Shown here: positions 30,775 to 42,248 of the stretch, one piece after another
Layout: the number at the start of each line of letters is the position of its first letter
How positions within the stretch are numbered: the stretch's first letter is position 1
Assembly (NCBI GenBank): GCA_022826535.1
Contig: JAJDUS010000129.1
Span: 1 to 64,000 of the forward strand
Reading direction: 5' to 3'
Length of the DNA: 64,000 nt
Origin: Prochlorococcaceae cyanobacterium jk18x1bzbins.87
GTDB taxonomy: Bacteria > Cyanobacteriota > Cyanobacteriia > PCC-6307 > Cyanobiaceae
Position numbers and translations under genes: made by a program
Notes under the pieces: generated by a model
What the model saw: only the letters and a program-made list of their open reading frames with translations
The model's database searches: none
What the model was told of the DNA's origin: nothing

Positions 30775-33700
30775 ATGACCCTTAGCAACGTCTCCGAGTC
30801 CACCACTTCCATGACCAGCTCAACCACTCCTGGCTCGAGTACAGAGACTCCTCTGATCCACAGGGGAGAGCAAAAGACAAATCGCCTTGTCTTTCGCAAT
30901 TGTATCATTGACAAGAAAGGTCTGCGCAACCTCATTGCTTGGGCCTACAAAGAGTTTGGCACTTCGGCCACAACAGCCATTGCTGATGAGCTAAAAGATC
31001 TGGGATTTCACTATGCGACCCAAGCCGCTGTTTCCATCTCTGTGGATGACTTAAGAATTCCTGAAGACAAGAAAGTTCTTCTCAACGAAGCTGAGGAGGA
31101 GATTATGCACACAGAGGAGCGCTACCGGCTGGGAGAGATTACAGAGGTGGAGCGACATACAAAGGTGATTGATACATGGACAGAGACCAATGAGCGTCTT
31201 GTTGAGGCTGTTAAGAGAACATTTACAGAACAGGATCCACTGAACTCTGTCTGGATGATGGCAAACTCTGGTGCCAGGGGAAACATGTCTCAAGTGCGGC
31301 AGCTCGTGGGAATGCGTGGATTGATGGCCAATCCCCAAGGGGAAATTATTGACCTGCCCATTCGGACAAACTTTCGCGAAGGCTTGACAGTTACAGAATA
31401 TGTGATCTCCTCCTACGGGGCCCGCAAGGGTCTGGTGGACACAGCTCTACGTACAGCAGATTCCGGTTATCTTACTCGTCGTCTGGTGGATGTTGCCCAG
31501 GATATGATTGTGCGTGATGAAGATTGTGGCACTCAGCGAGGCGTAATTATCAATGCTGATGAGAAAGGACGCTACCAAAGCAAGTTGGTGGGACGTCTGA
31601 CGGCTGAGGATATTACAGAAACAGTCAAAGTAACCCACGTCACAATTCTTGGTGGTGAGCTACACCCCTGTAATGATAAGACCATCTTGAAGCGTTTTGA
31701 CAAAGCCATTTTGATTCAGCCAGGAGACGAGCTACAAGAAGAACTGAAGAGCTCATCACTGGCTCTCGTGCAAGCCGTGAAAGTTGAACAACGTTCCGCA
31801 TTGCTGGTGAGCCAGCTTTCCCAGAAGACGTGGGAAGTCAGGCCTGGGGATTCCCTTAAGGTTGCTGATGGTAGCTGGGTTGAGGCGGCAACGATGTTAA
31901 GTGAAGAAATCGTCAGTGTCAACAGTGGGCTGATCATCGTGAATGAGAGCAACGGAATCCCATATGTTAGCCTCTTGAAAGGCTCGCTGCATCCCTGCAA
32001 AGACAAAAAAGCCTTAAAGCGATTTGAAAAAGGCTCATTAGCAAAGCCAGGAGATACTTTAACCAAAAACCTGACGGTCAGCCGATATATGTATGTACGA
32101 TCAGTCGTCTCTGATCAGGACAGCTCTTTATTCCTTAGCGAATTTCATTCTCAGGATGATTATATTATTAATACAAATACCTTACCCCTCCTTGTTAAGA
32201 AGAATCAGTGGGTTGAGTCCAATGCTGAGCTCTCCAATGGTGTGTTGAGTTCAATCGCGGGAGTTATTAATACTTATCCCACCAAGAAAAAACATCTTCT
32301 GCTGCCTCGCAATGCGGAGATTAGCGCTGAGGTCAGTGCTCAGCTTGAAGCCTATCATGTCAAGGCAGTGAAGGTCCGCTCGCCCCTCACCTGTGAGACA
32401 CCAAAATCCGTCTGTCGCCATTGCTATGGTTGGGCCTTGGCCCACAACAAGTTGGTCGATCTGGGAGAAGCTGTGGGCATTGTGGCGGCCCAGTCCATTG
32501 GTGAGCCCGGTACCCAATTGACCATGCGCACCTTCCATACCGGTGGTGTGAGCACCGCAGAAACAGGAACTGTACGCTCCACCCTGGCTGGTATTGTCAG
32601 CCTTGGTGATCAGGCACGGGTACGACCCTACCGCACACCCCATGGTGTTAACGCTTGTATTGCCGAGACAGATTTCCAGTTGACTGTCAAATCCACCTCT
32701 GACCAAGAGCAAAGCATCTCCATTACCCCAGGCTCTGTTCTGTTTGTCGAGAATGGCAGTGCTGTCAACCGTGACGATGTTCTGGGTCAGATTACAGGTG
32801 GTAATGTGAAGAAGAGTGTTGAGAAAGCCACCAAAGATGTCATCTGTGACTTAGCCGGTCAAGTAAATTATGATAGGGAAATTCAACCTCGAGAAGCCAC
32901 AGACCGTCAAGGTAACGTTACCGTTAAAGCGCAAAGGCTAGGCCAACTCTGGGTTCTCAGTGGCGACGTTTATAACCTGCCTCCAAATGCAGAACCAGTT
33001 GTTGAGGCTGGTTGCGCAGTCCAAACAGGTGATGTGCTTGCGGAAAGTCGTTTACGGAGCGAGTATGGTGGTGATGTGCGTCTACGGGATGCTACAGGCG
33101 ACTCCCGTGAGGTGCAGATTGTTACAGCTAGAATCACCATCAAAGATTTGAAGCTAGTTCAAGAAAGCAGCCATGCTGGCGAGCTATGGAATTTGGAAAG
33201 TGACGATGGTTTAATCTATCGTCTGAATACCAATCCAGGTAGCAAAATTGGTCATGGTGAAGTCATTGCTGAACTTAGTGATGAGCGCTTCAAGACCCAA
33301 AGTGGTGGTCTGGTAAAGTTTAGCCCAGGCTTGAGGATTAAAAAGGCGCGTTCAGCAAAGCATGGCTTTGAATTGTCCCACGGAGGAACCTTATTGTGGA
33401 TTCCTCAAGAAACCCATGAAATCAATAAAGATATTTCCTTGTTAATGATCAAAAATCATCAGAAAATTGAAGCTGGAACTGAAGTTGTCAAGGATATCTT
33501 CAGCCAAACATCAGGTATTGTAACAGTGATCCAGAAAAATGACATCTTAAGAGAGATCACTGTACGCGGCGGTAAAGTATACTATTGTGACATAAATCAG
33601 CCAAGTCATAAAGAAGCTCTTGAACGTTTTTCTGAAGAAGGCCTGCTTGTTAATCCTGGAGATGTGCTGATTGAAGGTGAGCTAACTGCTGAAAATATTC

Positions 33701-36700
33701 ACTATGTGGAGTCCGTTTTAGATCCATCTGAGGGCAGCCCCTTCCTCCTATTGCGCCCTGTTGAAGAGTTTGCGATTCCGGATGATGCTTATGTTCCTGC
33801 GACCACATCAGTCAAGCAAGCCAAGGGGCCATCTATGGCCTTGAAAGCCCAACAGCGTTTGATGTTTAAAGATGGTGAACTGGTGAAATCTGTGGAGCCG
33901 GTAGAGCTTCTGCGCACCCAGATCATTCTGGAAACCTCTGACACAACACCACAGATGACCGTCGATGTGGAAGTGATCCCTGGTCGCACCAAGAAGAGCC
34001 AGCGCCTCAGCATGGTGATCTTGGAAAGTCTCCTGGTGCGCCGCGACACCCTGTCTGACGCAACCCATGGCTCTACCCACACGGAATTAAAAATAGAAGA
34101 TGGCAAACGTGTTAAGCCGGGCCATGTGATTGCCACAACCCAGATTCTCTGCAAAGAAGATGGTGTGGTGCAAATCCCCCCCCTTGAGGCACGCATTAAA
34201 AAGCCTGGGGATACTGCTCTTGAGAAAGATGCTGTCATTGAGCTTTCCGCGGTGGAAAAGATGAATCAAGAAGCAAAAAGTGCCAACAGAAAGCCAGCAG
34301 AGTTTGAGGCTGAGCCTGTGCGAAGGTTAATCGTAGAGCGGGAATCCGATACCTGCAATATTGCAATTCCAGGTGAAACTTCTGTGAATGTAAAACCTGG
34401 AGAATACCTTGTCCAAGGAGATAGCTTGGTGAAGCATCAGGAGGGCTTGTCTGACTGCCAAGTAAAAATCCGTAGCGGCAATGTACACTTTTGCCAGGAC
34501 AAGCATGCTCACGAGCCTTTCCGCAAAGGTCAACTGGCCTACCCATGGCAACTCATTACTGAAGACCTTCGGACAGATGCCTTGGCATGCGTCGAGGCCG
34601 TCGAGACCCCGAAAGGTCCTGCCTTGTTGATCAGTCCCTTTGATAAACAACAGACCTGTTCCATTCACGTGAGCACCCAACAGGTTCACCGTCATGGCCA
34701 GTGGGTGGACAAGGGTACGGAACTGGTGGCTACAAGCAGTCGAGTCCGTGGCCTTGCCAAAGTCACTAAGAACCCCCACAGTCAGACTGTGAGCATTCGT
34801 AGCGGCCAGTTAATACCTTGCACGAATGAGAACACCTTGGAATGTTTCCAGCAAGGCCAATTGGTTACAGAAGGCCGTGCTTTAGATGAAGATATCATAT
34901 TGGATACGCTGACATTCGTGGAGTCTGTGGACGGACCAGAGGGGGCAATGTTGCTGTTGAGTCCTGTTCAGGAGTTTACCATCCCACAGGAATTCTATTC
35001 ACTCAACCAGGATACTCCTCTTCTCGTTGTCAACGGCCAGTGGGTTGAGGCTGGTGCTGAAATCATGCCAGATGTCTACAGTAAGCTATCTGGCGTTGTA
35101 ATGATTGACTATAATGAGCAAGAGCTAATAATTTGCCATGGCACATTGCAAATGTGTCAAGAACAATCAATTCTAGATCGCTTTAGAGAAGGCTTACTGT
35201 CTGATATGAATGATAAAATGATTTCTGAAAATCCATCTAAAAATTCAGAAAGATCTCAAAACTTCTCTGCAATGTATGTTCAATCTGTTGATACCCCAGA
35301 AGGCTCTGCCCTTTTATTGAGCCCAGTATATGCTAAAACATTTAAGATTCCAGAAGACATTTATGTGTTTAACCTAGATGTGAACTTGTTGATTACTGAT
35401 GGGCAATGGGTAAAACCTGGAGCACGCCTGACCGAGTCTCCCATCACAAGCCAAAGGGAAGGTGTGGCAGTTCTTACAGATAAGAGCATTACCATTCTTT
35501 CTGGAGAACAGCATCTCTGCGATAATCAAAGTATCCTGAAGCGTTTTCGTAAAGGTATTTTAGTGAATCCAGGTATCGCTTTAGTGGATGACTTCATTAC
35601 AGATGCATTGACCTATGTTCAGTCCGTAGACACTCCCCAAGGCTCTGCTCTTTTGATCAGTCCCCTCTCGCAAGATATTTACCAGATTAACCGTGCCCAA
35701 ACCCCGCTTCAGGTGCAACAGGGGCAATATGTCAAGCGTGGCGATATAGTGGTCCCAGGTTTGAAGACGAAACGATCCGGCATTGTGGTGATTGGCGAGG
35801 TTCATGCCACCTCCCCCACCAGTGGCGTGGTGGAAGCTATTCGTCCCGGTTGGTTGCGCCTCCGTGTTGGCCGCCCCTATATGGTTTCCCCGGAATCCAT
35901 CCTTCATGTTCGGGACGGTGGTTTGGTGCAGCGCGGTGATGCCCTTGCCCTATTGGTGTTTGAGCGCGCCAAAACAGGTGATATTGTTCAAGGCCTGCCC
36001 CGTATTGAAGAATTGCTGGAAGCCCGTCGGCCTCGCGATGCTTCTGTGCTGTGTCAGAGTTCGGGGCACGTGAAACTGGAGATTGGTGAGGATGAAGAAG
36101 TGTTGGTCAAAGTTATTGAAGATCAACAAGGAGATGGTTCCTATGACATCCCTGCAGACCACAGCATTGGGGGGGTGACCAAGGCAAGCAAGCCGGCCCC
36201 ATGGGATGAAGATCAATACAAGACAGCACTCCTGGGTGTGGGTGAGTTGGGTACAATGATGGTGAAGGCCCTGCAGGATCTCTGCCGTTGCCATGGTCTG
36301 AAGGGCTACACCCAATGGAAGAAGCCGGAGCTCTGCCGCAGGCTGGAGCGGGCTGGCGTCACGGCACCACCCCCAGCGCTGCAGGACCTCAAGGCTGAGC
36401 AATTGATTGAGCTTGTGGAGAAGCTGGATCCTTCCGGGGTGCAGCGTGCCAAGCTGCTTAAGGGCAACTTCAACAAAAAAACACTGGCTGAACTAGAAGA
36501 ACTGAGCAAAAAACATAATGTTCATACCATCACCCCGAAGCAGAAGGGGAAAAAGACGGTACTTATTCGGTGCTTGGAAGATGCGGGTGTCTTGATGCCA
36601 GCCGCCTCGATTAACGCACAAAACGAAAAAGCCCTCATCGCTTTTATTAATAAAATCGACCCTTCTCAGGAGAAGCGAGCCGCTTTCCTGGAAGGTCGCT

Positions 36701-38187
36701 TTGCCGATCAATCATCTCGTCAACTCAAGCAGTATTGCAAGAAGCATGGACTGAAAGCTTATTCCAAGCTCAACAAGTCAGCGCTTTGCGCAGCCCTGAA
36801 GAACGCTGGTGTGCAAGCCCCACCACGTCCCTTGGAGAATTTGGATCGGCCGCAGCTTGTACAACTTGCAGACAAGCTTGATCCCATAGGAGAGCAAGCT
36901 TCAATCCTGCTGCGGCAAAGTCTTGAGCAGCAATCCATCAAGACACTGGAAAAACTCTGCAAGGAGCATGATTTGAAGCCATTTTCAAAGCAGAGTCAGC
37001 TCGCTAAAAAGGCTGAACTCTGCCAAAAGCTTAGCCAGGCGGGGATTCTTCCTCCACCTCCACCCCTGGCTCAGCTCAAGAAAGGTGAGCTTATTGCGCT
37101 GATCCGGGAGATGGAGCCCCCTGCCTCGACCGAGGTGCCTGCTGTGGTTGAGCCGCCCGTGATGACGGAAGAGGACCGTGTCCACGTTTATGACATCCCC
37201 TTGGGGCGCAATGTCATGGTTTCCGATGGTCATCAGGTCCAGGCGGGAAGCGCACTAACCGATGGACCCATCAATCCCCACGAGCTCCTGGAGACTCACT
37301 TCAAGGACTTGCTGCGCCGTCGTCACTCCACAATGGAGGCCGCCCAAGGTGCCATTGCTACTGTGCAGCAGCGCCTGGTTGATGAGGTGCAGTCGGTGTA
37401 TCGGTCTCAGGGGGTCACCATTGATAACAAGCACATTGAGGTGATCGTGCGCCAAATGACCAGCAAGGTGCGTATTGAAGATGCTGGGGACACCACTCTT
37501 CTCCCTGGGGAGCTGGTGGAGCTTCCCGAAGTAGCCAAAGTCAATGCAGCCATCGCTGTGACCGGTGGCATGGAAGCCCAGTTCTCCCCCATGCTTCTGG
37601 GCATCACCAAGGCTTCTCTCAATACCGATAGCTTTATCTCCGCTGCCAGTTTCCAGGAAACCACTCGGGTCCTGACGGAGGCGGCCATTGAGGGCAAAAG
37701 CGATTTGCTCCGTGGCCTGAAGGAGAATGTGATCATTGGCCGTCTGATTCCTGCGGGTACAGGTTTTGATGGCTTTGATGATCAGTTGCGGGATGAGGCT
37801 GGCCCCCATCCCGACATTCTTGACGATGATCAAACTGGTTATCGTCGCATGTCCAGTTTGCGGCCGGACTATACGGTGGAGATTCCTGTTCCCAGCCATT
37901 CTGCTCCCGTTCTGGATGACCCATCCGATGAGCAGCTGCGCAAAGCCCGCCATCGGATTGATGATGTCAGCGCCAGCGCTGCTGCCTTGACCCTCCCGGG
38001 TGAGCACCAGGACCAGGTGGACACAGGTTTTCCGTCCGCAATCCTTCCTGAGGAACAGGCTGACACAGTAGAAGAGGCTGAAGAACGCCTGAAGAACTCG
38101 GAGGAGGACATCACCCATGACAGCCCACAGGCAGAAGCCCTGGAAACAGACCAGCCTCAGCCCATGGATGAGAGGGGTGAATCTTAG
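30775..38187 (+). CDS. rpoC2: RNA polymerase beta' C-terminal half (RpoC2), hugely expanded
   Basis: 2470 aa; bridge-helix (YVISSYGARKGLVDTALRTADSGYLTRRLVDVAQD), trigger loop (GEPGTQLTMRTFHTGG) and C-terminal (LRGLKENVIIGRLIPAGTG) motifs canonical, interrupted by extra modules. Confidence 0.97.
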   Translation: MTLSNVSESTTSMTSSTTPGSSTETPLIHRGEQKTNRLVFRNCIIDKKGLRNLIAWAYKEFGTSATTAIADELKDLGFHYATQAAVSISVDDLRIPEDKKVLLNEAEEEIMHTEERYRLGEITEVERHTKVIDTWTETNERLVEAVKRTFTEQDPLNSVWMMANSGARGNMSQVRQLVGMRGLMANPQGEIIDLPIRTNFREGLTVTEYVISSYGARKGLVDTALRTADSGYLTRRLVDVAQDMIVRDEDCGTQRGVIINADEKGRYQSKLVGRLTAEDITETVKVTHVTILGGELHPCNDKTILKRFDKAILIQPGDELQEELKSSSLALVQAVKVEQRSALLVSQLSQKTWEVRPGDSLKVADGSWVEAATMLSEEIVSVNSGLIIVNESNGIPYVSLLKGSLHPCKDKKALKRFEKGSLAKPGDTLTKNLTVSRYMYVRSVVSDQDSSLFLSEFHSQDDYIINTNTLPLLVKKNQWVESNAELSNGVLSSIAGVINTYPTKKKHLLLPRNAEISAEVSAQLEAYHVKAVKVRSPLTCETPKSVCRHCYGWALAHNKLVDLGEAVGIVAAQSIGEPGTQLTMRTFHTGGVSTAETGTVRSTLAGIVSLGDQARVRPYRTPHGVNACIAETDFQLTVKSTSDQEQSISITPGSVLFVENGSAVNRDDVLGQITGGNVKKSVEKATKDVICDLAGQVNYDREIQPREATDRQGNVTVKAQRLGQLWVLSGDVYNLPPNAEPVVEAGCAVQTGDVLAESRLRSEYGGDVRLRDATGDSREVQIVTARITIKDLKLVQESSHAGELWNLESDDGLIYRLNTNPGSKIGHGEVIAELSDERFKTQSGGLVKFSPGLRIKKARSAKHGFELSHGGTLLWIPQETHEINKDISLLMIKNHQKIEAGTEVVKDIFSQTSGIVTVIQKNDILREITVRGGKVYYCDINQPSHKEALERFSEEGLLVNPGDVLIEGELTAENIHYVESVLDPSEGSPFLLLRPVEEFAIPDDAYVPATTSVKQAKGPSMALKAQQRLMFKDGELVKSVEPVELLRTQIILETSDTTPQMTVDVEVIPGRTKKSQRLSMVILESLLVRRDTLSDATHGSTHTELKIEDGKRVKPGHVIATTQILCKEDGVVQIPPLEARIKKPGDTALEKDAVIELSAVEKMNQEAKSANRKPAEFEAEPVRRLIVERESDTCNIAIPGETSVNVKPGEYLVQGDSLVKHQEGLSDCQVKIRSGNVHFCQDKHAHEPFRKGQLAYPWQLITEDLRTDALACVEAVETPKGPALLISPFDKQQTCSIHVSTQQVHRHGQWVDKGTELVATSSRVRGLAKVTKNPHSQTVSIRSGQLIPCTNENTLECFQQGQLVTEGRALDEDIILDTLTFVESVDGPEGAMLLLSPVQEFTIPQEFYSLNQDTPLLVVNGQWVEAGAEIMPDVYSKLSGVVMIDYNEQELIICHGTLQMCQEQSILDRFREGLLSDMNDKMISENPSKNSERSQNFSAMYVQSVDTPEGSALLLSPVYAKTFKIPEDIYVFNLDVNLLITDGQWVKPGARLTESPITSQREGVAVLTDKSITILSGEQHLCDNQSILKRFRKGILVNPGIALVDDFITDALTYVQSVDTPQGSALLISPLSQDIYQINRAQTPLQVQQGQYVKRGDIVVPGLKTKRSGIVVIGEVHATSPTSGVVEAIRPGWLRLRVGRPYMVSPESILHVRDGGLVQRGDALALLVFERAKTGDIVQGLPRIEELLEARRPRDASVLCQSSGHVKLEIGEDEEVLVKVIEDQQGDGSYDIPADHSIGGVTKASKPAPWDEDQYKTALLGVGELGTMMVKALQDLCRCHGLKGYTQWKKPELCRRLERAGVTAPPPALQDLKAEQLIELVEKLDPSGVQRAKLLKGNFNKKTLAELEELSKKHNVHTITPKQKGKKTVLIRCLEDAGVLMPAASINAQNEKALIAFINKIDPSQEKRAAFLEGRFADQSSRQLKQYCKKHGLKAYSKLNKSALCAALKNAGVQAPPRPLENLDRPQLVQLADKLDPIGEQASILLRQSLEQQSIKTLEKLCKEHDLKPFSKQSQLAKKAELCQKLSQAGILPPPPPLAQLKKGELIALIREMEPPASTEVPAVVEPPVMTEEDRVHVYDIPLGRNVMVSDGHQVQAGSALTDGPINPHELLETHFKDLLRRRHSTMEAAQGAIATVQQRLVDEVQSVYRSQGVTIDNKHIEVIVRQMTSKVRIEDAGDTTLLPGELVELPEVAKVNAAIAVTGGMEAQFSPMLLGITKASLNTDSFISAASFQETTRVLTEAAIEGKSDLLRGLKENVIIGRLIPAGTGFDGFDDQLRDEAGPHPDILDDDQTGYRRMSSLRPDYTVEIPVPSHSAPVLDDPSDEQLRKARHRIDDVSASAAALTLPGEHQDQVDTGFPSAILPEEQADTVEEAEERLKNSEEDITHDSPQAEALETDQPQPMDERGES
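31620..32365 (+). other. RpoC2 insertion A: two SI3/SBHM-like modules between bridge helix and the RSPLTCE zinc segment
   Basis: VTILGGELHPCNDKTILKRFDKAILIQPGDEL... and SLLKGSLHPCKDKKALKRFEKGSLAKPGDTL... resemble the native ITVRGGKVYYCD...KEALERFSEEGLLVNPGDVL unit. Confidence 0.75.
34441..35800 (+). repeat. RpoC2 insertion B: about four tandem SI3/SBHM-like modules (about 110-120 aa each)
   Basis: Recurring core: [VI]xxxSGxxxxCxxxxxLxxFxxGxLVxPGxxLxxDxxxDxLxxVxSVDTPxGSALLLSPVxxxxxIP...L.V..GQWVxxGxEL. Confidence 0.8.
36150..37185 (+). repeat. RpoC2 insertion C: tandem array of about four SAP-like repeats (about 75-90 aa each)
   Basis: LQDLCRCHGLKGYTQWKKPELCRRLERAGVTAPPP / LEELSKKHNVHTITPKQKGKKTVLIRCLEDAGVLMP / LKQYCKKHGLKAYSKLNKSALCAALKNAGVQAPPRP / LEKLCKEHDLKPFSKQSQLAKKAELCQKLSQAGILPPPPP. 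Confidence 0.85.
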
Positions 38188-38193
38188 CCTTGA

Positions 38194-39476
<1,283 letters not shown>

Positions 39477-39514
39477 TCCATGGACCGCTCCCGTCATGAT
39501 TGCCCCCTGCAGCC

Positions 39515-41368
<1,854 letters not shown>

Positions 41369-41474
41369 ACCGCACCACTGCTGAGATTGATCTCAGTTTG
41401 ACAGGGGTGACGGAGGGGCGCCAGTGGCCATGGTCCTGAAGGTGGTGAAACCGAAACCTTGCACTGCAAGGGGC

Positions 41475-41759
<285 letters not shown>

Positions 41760-41942
41760 TCATTTTCCACTCATCCGCAAGATGCAACGATCACGTCACG
41801 GTTGTTTACGCGCCATGCCCATGGCGCCTGGAGGGCAAGCCAAGAGGTCCATGGCGTTCGGAATCCCATGGGCAAACCCAGCACCGATGGGGAAGGCCAC
41901 CATCCTCTAAAGTGCTTGGCTGCACTTGCAGTCCCAAGCCCC

Positions 41943-42209
41943 ATGAGCGACCCCCTCGCCACCCTTGAACAGGATGTCATTGACATTGTCTCTGAAGTGC
42001 TCAGTGTCAGTGACAGGCCGGTCACCCAGGAGAGTCACTTCCAAAACGACCTGGGGGCCGATTCTCTTGACACGGTTGAGTTGGTGATGGCCCTTGAGGA
42101 AAAGTTCGAGATTGACATTCCTGACGAGGCTGCCGAAGGGATCACCACCGTAGGTGAAGCGGTGGCGTACATCCGTGAGCAGCGCTCCTCCGCATCAGGG
42201 GAGGGTTGA
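41943..42209 (+). CDS. acpP: Acyl carrier protein
   Basis: [27 protein letters not shown] phosphopantetheine-site motif. Confidence 0.97.
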   Translation: MSDPLATLEQDVIDIVSEVLSVSDRPVTQESHFQNDLGADSLDTVELVMALEEKFEIDIPDEAAEGITTVGEAVAYIREQRSSASGEG

Positions 42210-42248
42210 TGGCAGCCTCCCAACGCAACGTCCCCACCCTCTAACATC

